DNA of 64,000 nucleotides from Tragulus kanchil (taxonomy: Eukaryota > Chordata > Mammalia > Artiodactyla > Tragulidae), in NCBI GenBank assembly GCA_022376925.1, contig JAIOJX010000025.1, positions 96,375,608 to 96,439,607 on the forward strand. Reading direction: 5' to 3'. Made by a program: the position numbers and the translations under genes. Shown in pieces: positions 11,789 through 22,866 of this stretch. Position 1 is the first letter of the stretch. Each line of letters starts with the position of its first letter. The notes beneath the pieces are model-generated. The model was not told where the DNA came from, ran no database searches, and saw nothing but the letters and a program-made list of their open reading frames with translations.

Positions 11789-12891
11789 TGAAGGTTAAAT
11801 AAGTAAGGCAAAAGAAATAATTTCAAAATTTCTGTGTCTGAAAGAGTTATTTTTAAGTGCATATATAGATTTAATTAATTTTCATTTTAAACTGTGAAAT
11901 GGTTTTTGGCTTAACTTCCTCTTTCCTACCCTCTCCCACCCCCTTTTAGTATTAGAATTTAATAATATTTTACCTGCTCCATTTGGCTAATAATAGAGAC
12001 TCTGTTTTGCTCATATAAATATAGTTACAAAAGACAAATTGGTTTTCTTGGTGGCCAAGTCTTACCTAAGTACAAATGAACACATTTTCATAGATACTTC
12101 CTCCTGACATTATTATGTTCCTACTCACAATCTATCCCCTGGGTGGTAGTTTGTTTAACTCTCATCATCTTCTGTTTCACTGAAATGCACAGTGAATGTT
12201 CCTAGTGCAACTCTGTTCAAATTGTGGTAAAATTGTATCAAGCACCTCTTTAGGCCAAAACAACCCACTACTTCATTTATACTTTAAGTGGCAGAGGGTC
12301 CTGGAGTTAGCATTCATTCTTCTGATGCAGATGCTCCCTGGAGAAAATAGTCACACCCACCAGAACCTGATGAATAAATAATGATCAAGCCATTGAAGGA
12401 CAGCATAATTACTCATCATATTGATATTATTTAGTTGCTTATATGCATTTTGTTGAAAAATGCATCCATGTAATATAACACAAAGTGGTAATTTTATTTA
12501 AAAACTGTTTTATAGCTTTTTAAATCTTCACTGCAGATTTGATAACGTTATAGCAAAAAACCCATAATTAAAAATAATCTGGATGCTCTTGGCTCTGCAT
12601 CAATAATTTTATTTTTACATATATACCTAGTCTTTAATGTTCTTTTTCCCTCATGTTTGTATTTTTATGAAAAAAATTCTGCATGTCTTTTTTGGGGTGT
12701 GTTTTTTGATATTTTATCTTATAATTTGCTTAGTCATCCCCCCGCAATTGGTTGTGAGTCAGTTGTATTAAAATCATTAACCTGGATGTAAAACTGTCAG
12801 CTTCTCTTTATTTATTGCTATTATGTCTATGTTTAAATTGTTTGAAAAAGTAGTTTTCCCCATTTGATAGCATCTACATAACCTTTAGAGA
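11789..12891. other. Unique AT-rich non-coding DNA
   Basis: No repeat family was recognised with confidence. A 61-codon frame at 12196-12381 shows no domain and no splice context I can support. Confidence 0.45.
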
Positions 12892-15237
12892 CTTTTAAAG
12901 TAAAGAGGTCATTTTGTCTCATGCTAAATTTACTGGATAGAACCTCTGGGGATGCTTGCTTGTGAATTCTGAAAATTTTCTTCAGCTGATTTTGATGAAG
13001 AAAGAAGTCTGTGTGGACTGTATGGAACAAATAATATATACTCTGGATACAACTACAGTCAGCTCCATTAAAACCATTCTTCTCTACCTAATGTTTATAC
13101 TCACACAGGTGTGAACACACAATTATGTGTAATTCTAACTGCTGTGAACATTGTTTAGTGTGAAGCCACAACTGTTTTACATAGTTCATGGTCCTTTGTG
13201 CTGCATATCTTCTCAATTAGAGAACAGACCATTGAAAACAAAGGTTTGGTTTCCTCTATATACCCAGAGCTCTGAGCACAGTGTTGAGTGCACAGTTGGA
13301 TCTATGATAACATTGTCTTCTCCATTCCTGGTCTTTTAAATGAAGCCAGCTCACCCATACTGTGAAGCAGATGGTGGAATACAACTTTAGTTTCAGGTGT
13401 TTATCCAGGCTTACCCTGATTTGCCCATTCAACCCTTTCTCTGTTCGACTGAGCTCAGCTCCTGTGATTCCTTTTGTTGGTTTCAGGATTCTTAGAGATT
13501 TGTTCATTTATTCATTCATCCAAATATTCGTTGAGTCTCCTTGTGTCTATGCCAGACACTGAAGACATAGAGGCTCTCCTATTCTACATATCCTATCCTA
13601 TCTGCCAGCAAGGATCTCATCATCTAGTATTGCTCCTGGTTAAGAGTTCCTTCTGGAGAAAGAAGTCAGGCAGCCAGTTGGGACACTGTGTCTGGGTAGA
13701 AGGATACACTTCCCTGGATGCTATGCTTTGTTGTTCAGTTGCTAAGCCCTGTCTGACTGTTCGCAACCTCATAGACTGAAACATATCAGAATTCCCCGTC
13801 TTTCACTATCTCCCCAAGTTTGCTCAAATTCATGTCCATTGAATCAATGATGCCATCCAACCATCTCATTCTCTGTTTTCCCTTTCTCCTCCTCAGTTTT
13901 TCTCAGCATCAGGATCTTTTACAATGAGTCAGCTTTTCATATCAGGTTACCAAAGTATTTGGAGCTTCAGTTTTATCATCGTTCCTTTTAATGAATATTT
14001 AGGGTTGATTTTCTTTAGGATTGACTAGCTTGATCGCCTTAATGTCTAAGGGACTCTCAAGAGTCTTTTAAAGTAAAGAGGTCATTTTGTCTCATGCTAA
14101 ATTTACTGGATAGAACCTCTGGGGATGCTTGCTTGTGAATTCTGAAAATTTTCTTCAGCTGATTTTGATGAAGAAAGAAGTCTGTGTGGACTGTATGGAA
14201 CAAATAATATATACTCTGGATACAACTACAGTCAGCTCCATTAAAACCATTCTTCTCTACCTAATGTTTATACTCACACAGGTGTGAACACACAATTATG
14301 TGTAATTCTAACTGCTGTGAACATTGTTTAGTGTGAAGCCACAACTGTTTTACATAGTTCATGGTCCTTTGTGCTGCATATCTTCTCAATTAGAGAACAG
14401 ACCATTGAAAACAAAGGTTTGGTTTCCTCTATATACCCAGAGCTCTGAGCACAGTGTTGAGTGCACAGTTGGATCTATGATAACATTGTCTTCTCCATTC
14501 CTGGTCTTTTAAATGAAGCCAGCTCACCCATACTGTGAAGCAGATGGTGGAATACAACTTTAGTTTCAGGTGTTTATCCAGGCTTACCCTGATTTGCCCA
14601 TTCAACCCTTTCTCTGTTCGACTGAGCTCAGCTCCTGTGATTCCTTTTGTTGGTTTCAGGATTCTTAGAGATTTGTTCATTTATTCATTCATCCAAATAT
14701 TCGTTGAGTCTCCTTGTGTCTATGCCAGACACTGAAGACATAGAGGCTCTCCTATTCTACATATCCTATCCTATCTGCCAGCAAGGATCTCATCATCTAG
14801 TATTGCTCCTGGTTAAGAGTTCCTTCTGGAGAAAGAAGTCAGGCAGCCAGTTGGGACACTGTGTCTGGGTAGAAGGATACACTTCCCTGGATGCTATGCT
14901 TTGTTGTTCAGTTGCTAAGCCCTGTCTGACTGTTCGCAACCTCATAGACTGAAACATATCAGAATTCCCCGTCTTTCACTATCTCCCCAAGTTTGCTCAA
15001 ATTCATGTCCATTGAATCAATGATGCCATCCAACCATCTCATTCTCTGTTTTCCCTTTCTCCTCCTCAGTTTTTCTCAGCATCAGGATCTTTTACAATGA
15101 GTCAGCTTTTCATATCAGGTTACCAAAGTATTTGGAGCTTCAGTTTTATCATCGTTCCTTTTAATGAATATTTAGGGTTGATTTTCTTTAGGATTGACTA
15201 GCTTGATCGCCTTAATGTCTAAGGGACTCTCAAGAGT
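12892..15237. repeat. Tandem duplication D (12892-14064 / 14065-15237)
   Basis: Copies of 1173 bp abut without spacer; the join falls inside the phrase agagtctttt/agagtcttct. The right breakpoint lies in the middle of a BovB element, so BovB sequence appears broken and restarted. The second copy overlaps duplication E, so about 420 bp occurs three times (13644-14064, 14817-15237, 15947-16366). Confidence 0.97.
13499..13640 (-). repeat. L2 3' end remnant, antisense (duplicated at 14672-14813)
   Basis: The block tttattcattcatccaaata, followed by tgtctatgccagacactg, is the reverse of the L2 3' terminus (…gcctggcaca…caataaatatttgttgaatgaatg). Confidence 0.7.
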
Positions 15238-17082
15238 CTTCTCTGGCACCACAGTTTAAAAGTATCAATTCCTCAGTGCCTCTTTAAGATCTTTATTCAG
15301 CCTTCTTTATGGTCCGATTCTCACATTTGTACATGACTACTGGAAAAACCATAGCTTTGACTATACAGATCATTGTTGGCAAAGTAATGTATTTGGTTTT
15401 TAATATGCTGTCTAGATTTGTCATAGCATTTCTTCTAAGGAGTAAGTGTCTTTTAATTTCATAGCTGCAGTCACCATCCGCAGTGATCTTGTAGCCTGAG
15501 AAAATAAAATCTGTCACTGCTCCATTTTTTCCTCATCTATTTGCCATGAAGTAATGGGACCAGATGCCATGACCTTAGTTTTTGAATGCTGAGTTTTAAC
15601 TCAGTCTTTTCACTCTCCTCTTTCATCTTCATCAAGAGGCTGTTTATCATGTGGGTTTTACTTCTCAATTTGTTGATATGGTGCATCACATTGATTGATT
15701 TGCAGATATTGAAGAATCCTTGCATGCCTGGGATGAAACCGACTTGATCATGATGTATGAGTTTTTTGATGTGTTGTTGAATTCTGTTTGCTAGGATGTT
15801 GTTGAGGATTTTGGCATCTAAATTCATCAGAGAAATTGGCCTATAATTTTCTTGTTTTGTGTTGTCTTTTCCTGTCTTTGGTATCAGGGTGATGGTTGCC
15901 TCGTAGAATGTGTTTGGAAGGTTTCCTTCCTCTGCAATTTTCGAAAGAGTTCCTTCTGGAGAAAGAAGTCAGGCAGCCAGTTGGGACACTGTGTCTGGGT
16001 AGAAGGATACACTTCCCTGGATGCTATGCTTTGTTGTTCAGTTGCTAAGCCCTGTCTGACTGTTCGCAACCTCATAGACTGAAACATATCAGAATTCCCC
16101 GTCTTTCACTATCTCCCAAGTTTGCTCAAATTCATGTCCATTGAATCAATGATGCCATCCAACCATCTCATTCTCTGTTTTCCCTTTCTCCTCCTCAGTT
16201 TTTCTCAGCATCAGGATCTTTTACAATGAGTCAGCTTTTCATATCAGGTTACCAAAGTATTTGGAGCTTCAGTTTTATCATCGTTCCTTTTAATGAATAT
16301 TTAGGGTTGATTTTCTTTAGGATTGACTAGCTTGATCGCCTTAATGTCTAAGGGACTCTCAAGAGTCTTCTCTGGCACCACAGTTTAAAAGTATCAATTC
16401 CTCAGTGCCTCTTTAAGATCTTTATTCAGCCTTCTTTATGGTCCGATTCTCACATTTGTACATGACTACTGGAAAAACCATAGCTTTGACTATACAGATC
16501 ATTGTTGGCAAAGTAATGTATTTGGTTTTTAATATGCTGTCTAGATTTGTCATAGCATTTCTTCTAAGGAGTAAGTGTCTTTTAATTTCATAGCTGCAGT
16601 CACCATCCGCAGTGATCTTGTAGCCTGAGAAAATAAAATCTGTCACTGCTCCATTTTTTCCTCATCTATTTGCCATGAAGTAATGGGACCAGATGCCATG
16701 ACCTTAGTTTTTTTGAATGCTGAGTTTTAACTCAGTCTTTTCACTCTCCTCTTTCATCTTCATCAAGAGGCTGTTTATCATGTGGGTTTTACTTCTCAAT
16801 TTGTTGATATGGTGCATCACATTGATTGATTTGCAGATATTGAAGAATCCTTGCATGCCTGGGATGAAACCGACTTGATCATGATGTATGAGTTTTTTGA
16901 TGTGTTGTTGAATTCTGTTTGCTAGGATGTTGTTGAGGATTTTGGCATCTAAATTCATCAGAGAAATTGGCCTATAATTTTCTTGTTTTGTGTTGTCTTT
17001 GCCTGGCTTTGGTATCAGGGTGATGGTGGCCTCGTAGAATGTGTTTGGAAGGTTTCCTTCCTCTGCAATTTTTCGAAAGAGT
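14817..17082. repeat. Tandem duplication E (14817-15946 / 15947-17082)
   Basis: The offset is 1130 bp, falling to 1129 after a one-base loss (ctccccaag versus ctcccaag). Copy 1 contains errors close to its right end: gtcttttcctgtctttgg versus gtctttgcctggctttgg, and gatggttgcc versus gatggtggcc. The breakpoint lies in L1 sequence, so the BovB-to-L1 boundary occurs twice (15646 and 16776). Confidence 0.97.
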
Positions 17083-17099
17083 TTTAGAAGGACAGGCAT
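16704..17099 (-). pseudogene. L1 ORF2 fragment: N-terminal part of reverse transcriptase
   Basis: The minus-strand frame encodes typical L1 RT sequence: [15 protein letters not shown], then [35 protein letters not shown] and [11 protein letters not shown]. The frame then runs across the insertion boundary into BovB sequence (from [14 protein letters not shown]), so the last 25 or so residues are not L1. It has no start or stop of its own and is a remnant. A shorter version lies at 15537-15827 in the other copy of duplication E. Confidence 0.85.
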
Positions 17100-17780
17100 T
17101 AGCGCTGTTTTAAATGTTTGGTAGAATTCACCTGTGAAGCAATCTGGCTCTGGGCTCTTATTTTTGGGTAGGTTTTGATCACAAATTCGATTTCTGAGCT
17201 TGTGATTGGGTTGTTTATAGTTTCTATTTCTTCCTAGTTCAGTCCTGGGAGATTAATCTTTTCCAAGAAACTTTCCATTTCTTCCATGTTGTCCAGCTTG
17301 TTGCCATACAGTTGTCACAATACGCTCTTATAATCCTTTACATTTCTGCGTTATCTGTTGTAGTCTCTCCTTTTTCATTTATGATTTTGTTGATCTGGTT
17401 CTTCTCTCATTTTTTCTTGATGAATCTGGCCAGTGGTTTGTCAATTTTATTTACCTTTTTGAAGAACCAGTTTTTTGTTTTATTTATCCTTACTATTGTT
17501 TCTTTTGTTTCTTTTTCATTTATTTCTGCTCTGATCTTTATGATTTCTCTTCTTCTGCTGGCTTTGGGCTGTTTTTGTTCTTCTTTCTCCAATTGCTTTA
17601 AGTGTAGGGTTAGGTCGTCTGTTTGATATTTTTCTTGTTTCTTGAGGTAGGATTGAATTGCTATAAATTTCCCTCTTAGAACTGCTTTTGCAGTATCCCA
17701 TAAGTTTTGTACTGTAATGTGTTCATGTCATTTTATTCTAGGAATTTAAAAATTTCTCCTTTGATTTGCTCAGTAATCAA
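17100..17780 (-). pseudogene. L1 ORF2 fragment: linker between endonuclease and RT, antisense
   Basis: The minus-strand translation contains [31 protein letters not shown] and [25 protein letters not shown], a well-known L1 ORF2 stretch upstream of the RT core. Frameshifts split it into short frames (17407-17592, 17516-17701). Its right edge is the 5' limit of this L1 insertion; no endonuclease domain is present. Confidence 0.8.
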
Positions 17781-18158
17781 TCTCAATAGATATAGAAAAA
17801 GCCTTTGACAAAATCCAACACCCATTTATGATAAAAACTCTTCAAAAAAAGGGCATAGAAGGATCCTATCTCAACATAGCAAAAGCCATATATGAGAAGA
17901 CCACAACAAACATCATTCTCAATGGTGAATAACTGAAAGCATTCCCTCTAAGATCAGGAACAAGACAATGCTGTCCACTTTCACCACTATTATTTAACAT
18001 AGTCCTGGAAGTTCTAGCAATAGCAATAAGAGAAGTAAAACAAATAAAAGGAATCCAGATTGGAAAGGAAGAAATTAAACTCTCTCTATTTGCAGACAAC
18101 ATGGTATTATACATAGAAAATCCCAAAGACACTATTACAAAACTACTAGAGCTAATCA
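17781..18158 (+). pseudogene. L1 ORF2 fragment: RT catalytic core, mutated
   Basis: The sense translation reads [34 protein letters not shown], and FADNM near 18088-18102, where active L1 has FADDM. The second catalytic aspartate is replaced by asparagine. A stop (NGE*) interrupts the frame near 17927. It cannot supply reverse transcriptase. Confidence 0.85.
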
Positions 18159-18689
18159 GTGAATTCAGCAGTTGCGGGATATAAAATCAATACACAGAAA
18201 TCACTGGCATTCCTATACACAAACAATGAAAAAACAAAAAACAAAATCAAAGACGCTATTCCCTTCACCATTGCAATCAAAAGAATAAAATACCTAGGAA
18301 TAAACCTACCCAAAGAAACAAAAGAACTATACACAGAAAATTGCAAGACACTCATGAAAGAAATTAAAGAAGACTTAAACAGACGGAGACATATTCCATG
18401 TTCCTGGGTTGGAAGAATCAATATTGTGAAAGTAACCATGCTACCAAATATCATCTATAGATTCAGTGTGATCCCTATCAAACTACCAATGACATTCTTC
18501 ACAGAACTAGACCAAAGAATAACACAGTTCATATGGAAACACAAAAGACCTCAAATAGCCAAAGCAATCCTGAGGAAGAAGAATGGAGCTGGAGGGATCA
18601 GCCTCCCTAACTTCTTTTTTTTTTTTTTTTTGAATGGGATAGAAATATTCTGTATTTTTTTTTTTTTTAAACCTTTATTTTACTTTTAA
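18159..18689 (+). pseudogene. L1 ORF2 fragment: distal RT (duplicate copy partly at 19265-19795)
   Basis: The frame contains [40 protein letters not shown] and [20 protein letters not shown], all canonical L1 ORF2 sequence downstream of the FADD motif. It ends abruptly at SLPNFF, where non-L1 sequence containing T runs has been inserted. Confidence 0.85.
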
Positions 18690-18737
18690 CTTTTACAGAG
18701 CTTTGTTGTTCACAGACATGCATGTTCTCAGATAAAA
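18615..18737. other. Non-L1 insert inside L1 ORF2 (duplicate at 19721-19843)
   Basis: About 120 bp replaces the expected L1 stretch between the SLPNF codons and the ACAGTCATCAAG-type sequence. It has two T runs around a gaatgggatagaaatattct segment, then T/A-rich sequence and a ttgttgttcacagacatgc-like end. I recognise no family. It could be a short retrotransposed fragment in antisense orientation or a filler from the insertion event. Confidence 0.6.
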
Positions 18738-19260
18738 GCAACAGTCATCAAGACAGTATGGTCCTGGTACAAAAACAGAAATATCGACCAATGGAACAAG
18801 ATCGAGAACCCAGAGATAAACCCACGCTCCTATGGGTACCTTATTTTTGACAAAGGAGGTGAAACTATAAAATCGGACAAAGACAGCCTCTTCAACAAAT
18901 GGTGCTGGGAAAATTGGGCAGCTACATGCAAAAAAAAAAATGAAGTTGGAACATTCCCTGACACCATACACAAAGATCAACTCGAAATGGATTAAAGACC
19001 TAAATGTAAGACCAGAAATCCTAAAACTCTTAGAGCAGAATATAGGTAAAACCCTCAAGGACATAAACCAAAGCAAGATCTTCCATGACCCGCCTACTAG
19101 AACAGCAGAACTAAAAAGACAAATGAACATGTGGGACTTAATGAAACTTAGAAGCTTTTGTACAGCAAAAGAAACTACCAAAAAGCTGAACAGACAGCCC
19201 ACCGAATGGGAGAAAATCATAGCAAATGAAACAACAGACAAAGAATTAATCTCCAAAATC
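18738..19260 (+). pseudogene. L1 ORF2 fragment: region between RT and C-terminus
   Basis: The translation shows [30 protein letters not shown] L1 sequence, then a frameshift, and from 18940 [20 protein letters not shown] and KETTKKLNRQPTEWEKIIAN. It is sense L1 ORF2, broken by the upstream insert and a poly-A expansion before 18940. Its duplicate lies at 19844-20367. Confidence 0.8.
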
Positions 19261-20398
19261 AAAAGTGAATTCAGCAGTTGAGTGATATAAAATCAATACA
19301 CAGAAATCACTGGCATTCCTATACACAAACAATGAAAAAACAAAAAACAAAATCAAAGACGCTATTCCCTTCACCATTGCAATCAAAAGAATAAAATACC
19401 TAGGAATAAACCTCCCCAAAGAAACAAAAGAACTATACACAGAAAATTGCAAGACACTCATGAAAGAAATTAAAGAAGACTTAAACAGACGGAGACATAT
19501 TCCATGTTCCTGGGTTGGAAGAATCAATATTGTGAAAGTAACCATGCTACCAAATATCATCTATAGATTCAGTGTGATCCCTATCAAACTACCAATGACA
19601 TTCTTCACAGAACTAGACCAAAGAATAACACAGTTCATATGGAAACACAAAAGACCTCAAATAGCCAAAGCAATCCTGAGGAAGAAGAATGGAGCTGGAG
19701 GGATCAGCCTCCCTAACTTCTTTTTTTTTTTTTTTTTGAATGGGATAGAAATATTCTGTATTTTTTTTTTTTTTAAACCTTTATTTTACTTTTAACTTTT
19801 ACAGAGCTTTGTTGTTCACAGACATGCATGTTCTCAGATAAAAGCAACAGTCATCAAGACAGTATGGTCCTGGTACAAAAACAGAAATATCGACCAATGG
19901 AACAAGATCGAGAACCCAGAGATAAACCCACGCTCCTATGGGTACCTTATTTTTGACAAAGGAGGTGAAACTATAAAATCGGACAAAGACAGCCTCTTCA
20001 ACAAATGGTGCTGGGAAAATTGGGCAGCTACATGCAAAAAAAAAAATGAAGTTGGAACATTCCCTGACACCATACACAAAGATCAACTCGAAATGGATTA
20101 AAGACCTAAATGTAAGACCAGAAATCCTAAAACTCTTAGAGCAGAATATAGGTAAAACCCTCAAGGACATAAACCAAAGCAAGATCTTCCATGACCCGCC
20201 TACTAGAACAGCAGAACTAAAAAGACAAATGAACATGTGGGACTTAATGAAACTTAGAAGCTTTTGTACAGCAAAAGAAACTACCAAAAAGCTGAACAGA
20301 CAGCCCACCGAATGGGAGAAAATCATAGCAAATGAAACAACAGACAAAGAATTAATCTCCAAAATCTACAAGCAACTCAGACACTCAACATCGGAAAA

Positions 20399-20941
20399 AT
20401 GAACAACCTAATCAAAAAATGGGATAAGGACCTAAACAGGCACCTCTCCAAAGAGGACATACAGATGGCCAAAAAACATATGAGACGATGCTCAACCTCG
20501 CTTATTATTAGAGAAATGCAAATTAAAACTACAATGAGATATCACCTCACACTAGTCAGAATGGCCATCATCCACAAATCTACAGACAATAAATGCTGGA
20601 GAGGGTGCGGAGAAAAGAGAACACTCTTGCATTGCTGGTGGGAATGTAAATTGATACAGCCGCTATGGAAGACAGTATGGAGATTCTTTAAAAAGTTAAA
20701 AATAGAAGCACCATATGACCTAGCAACCCCACTATTAAGCTTATACCCTGATGAAATCAAAATGGAAAGAGATACCTGTACCCCACTGTTCATTGCAGCA
20801 CTCTATATACTAGCTAGAACATGGAAGCAACCTAGATGTCCATCGATGAACGAATGGATAAAGCAGCGCTGGTACATATATACAATGGAATACTACACAG
20901 CTGTAAAAAGAAATGCAGAGGAATTAGTCCTAATGAGTTAA
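20399..20941 (+). pseudogene. L1 ORF2 C-terminal domain, open frame (first copy)
   Basis: An uninterrupted frame of 180 codons has the conserved L1 ORF2 C-terminus: [33 protein letters not shown], then the cysteine-rich [18 protein letters not shown] segment, [14 protein letters not shown] and [14 protein letters not shown] near the end. The stop is where L1 ORF2 normally stops. Its upstream parts are inverted, frameshifted or mutated, so it is a fossil. The lack of stops indicates a young insertion. The N-terminal methionine is internal to ORF2, not a start. Confidence 0.9.
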
Positions 20942-21502
20942 TTTGATCTAGAACCTATCATAAAAGTGAAGTAGGTCAAAAAGAGAAGGACAAATACAAT
21001 ATACTTACACATATATATGGAATCTAGTAGGATAGTAATGATAACACATGCAGTGAAGCGATGGAAAAACAGACACGGACAGTAGACATATGGACATTGT
21101 GGGGAATGAACAGTGGGTGGGAGATGTAAAGGAAGTAACATGAAAACCTATACTATCATATGTGAAAAAAAGTTTTTGATGTAAAAGGAAGGGGGGGAAC
21201 ATAACACTGGATCATACATATCCTAATGAAATCCAACTCTTAGAGCAGAATATAGGTAAAACCCTCAAGGACATAAACCAAAGCAAGATCTTCCATGACC
21301 CGCCTACTAGAACAGCAGAACTAAAAAGACAAATGAACATGTGGGACTTAATGAAACTTAGAAGCTTTTGTACAGCAAAAGAAACTACCAAAAAGCTGAA
21401 CAGACAGCCCACCGAATGGGAGAAAATCATAGCAAATGAAACAACAGACAAAGAATTAATCTCCAAAATCTACAAGCAACTCAGACACTCAACATCGGAA
21501 AA

Positions 21503-22045
21503 ATGAACAACCTAATCAAAAAATGGGATAAGGACCTAAACAGGCACCTCTCCAAAGAGGACATACAGATGGCCAAAAAACATATGAGACGATGCTCAAC
21601 CTCGCTTATTATTAGAGAAATGCAAATTAAAACTACAATGAGATATCACCTCACACTAGTCAGAATGGCCATCATCCACAAATCTACAGACAATAAATGC
21701 TGGAGAGGGTGCGGAGAAAAGAGAACACTCTTGCATTGCTGGTGGGAATGTAAATTGATACAGCCGCTATGGAAGACAGTATGGAGATTCTTTAAAAAGT
21801 TAAAAATAGAAGCACCATATGACCTAGCAACCCCACTATTAAGCTTATACCCTGATGAAATCAAAATGGAAAGAGATACCTGTACCCCACTGTTCATTGC
21901 AGCACTCTATATACTAGCTAGAACATGGAAGCAACCTAGATGTCCATCGATGAACGAATGGATAAAGCAGCGCTGGTACATATATACAATGGAATACTAC
22001 ACAGCTGTAAAAAGAAATGCAGAGGAATTAGTCCTAATGAGTTAA
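21503..22045 (+). pseudogene. L1 ORF2 C-terminal domain, open frame (second copy)
   Basis: Identical in protein sequence to 20399-20941 and produced by duplication G. The genome probably contains this segment once. Confidence 0.9.
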
Positions 22046-22436
22046 TTTGATCTAGAACCTATCATAAAAGTGAAGTAGGTCAAAAAGAGAAGGACAAATA
22101 CAATATACTTACACATATATATGGAATCTAGTAGGATAGTAATGATAACACATGCAGTGAAGCGATGGAAAAACAGACACGGACAGTAGACATATGGACA
22201 TTGTGGGGAATGAACAGTGGGTGGGAGATGTAAAGGAAGTAACATGAAAACCTATACTATCATATGTGAAAAAAATAGCTATTATCATTGCACTGTGATA
22301 AAAGGGGATCCTGTGTGATGGCCTGGAGGGGTGGGCTGGGGGGGGATATACATATGACTAGTCTGGGATCATACATATCCATAAACACCAAAACTCTGTA
22401 AAAATAAAAAGTAAAATAAAAATTAAAAAAAAAAAA
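22046..22436 (+). mobile_element. L1 3' untranslated region and A-rich tail
   Basis: After the ORF2 stop come ctagaacctatcataaaagt, a G-rich tract near 22330-22345 typical of L1 3' regions, and an A-rich tail rather than a pure poly-A run. The tail runs directly into the TSD at 22437. Confidence 0.85.
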
Positions 22437-22704
22437 AGAGGCTGTTTAGTTCCTCTTAGCTTTCTGCCCGAATTGTATCATCTGCATATCTGAGGTTGTT
22501 GATATTCCTCCAGGCAATCTTGATCCCAGATTTAGCATAGTCAATGAAGCAGAAGTAGAGATGTTTTTCTGGAATTCTCTTGCCTTTTTTCTTCTGTGCT
22601 GCAATAAATGTTGGAAATTAGACCTCTGGTTCCTCTGCCTTTTCTGAGCCAGTTTGTGCATCTGGAAGCTCTTGGTTCATGTACTGTTGAAGCCTAACTT
22701 CGAG

Positions 22705-22866
22705 GATTTTTTTTTTTTTTTTTAATATTTACTTTTTAAATTTATTTATTTGGCTGCCTCAAGTCTTAGCTGTGGCATGATAACTCGTAGTTGTGGCATG
22801 TGGGATCTAGTTCCCTGATCAGGGATTGAACCTGGGACCGCCTGCATTGGGAGCAGAGAAGTCCCT
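22705..22866 (-). mobile_element. CHR-type SINE, antisense, inside BovB
   Basis: A T run at 22709-22724 leads into aaatttatttatttggctgc, gtggcatgtgggatctagtt and ccctgatcagggattgaacc, an antisense CHR-type SINE. An imperfect TSD is visible in the flanking BovB (cctaacttcgagga versus cctagcttggagg). Confidence 0.8.

Larger units (their letters stand above)
18159..20367. repeat. Tandem duplication F (18159-19260 / 19265-20367)
   Basis: The copies lie at an offset of 1106 bp with a 4-bp join. A 17-T run (18615-18631 and 19721-19737) and a second T run have equal lengths in both. Differences are sparse, for example ctacccaaag versus ctccccaaag. About 237 bp at the right side is repeated a third time through duplication G. 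Confidence 0.97.
20131..22275. repeat. Tandem duplication G (20131-21171 / 21235-22275)
   Basis: The offset is 1104 bp with a 63-bp spacer (21172-21234). The spacer contains ggatcatacatatcc (21209-21223), which recurs in the true continuation at 22366-22380, so the first copy seems to end in a shortened version of the L1 3' untranslated region. Confidence 0.97.
15647..22436 (+). mobile_element. 5'-inverted (twin-primed) L1 inserted in BovB
   Basis: The insertion is flanked by a 12-bp TSD, agaggctgttta, at 15635-15646 (again at 16765-16776 through duplication E) and 22437-22448. The left part, to about 17780, is antisense L1 ORF2 from the N-terminal side of reverse transcriptase. The right part, from about 17781, is sense L1 and runs through ORF2, the 3' untranslated region and an A-rich tail (22405-22437). 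The antisense segment ends at the codons for ...KTHMI and the sense segment starts at [10 protein letters not shown], which are neighbours in L1 ORF2. This is the signature of twin priming. Duplications E, F and G inflate its apparent length. Confidence 0.9.

Noticed and set aside
20399..22045. Two 180-codon frames as a tandem pair of functional genes.
   Set aside because: They are the L1 ORF2 C-terminus, identical because of duplication G. The upstream ORF2 is inverted, mutated and frameshifted.
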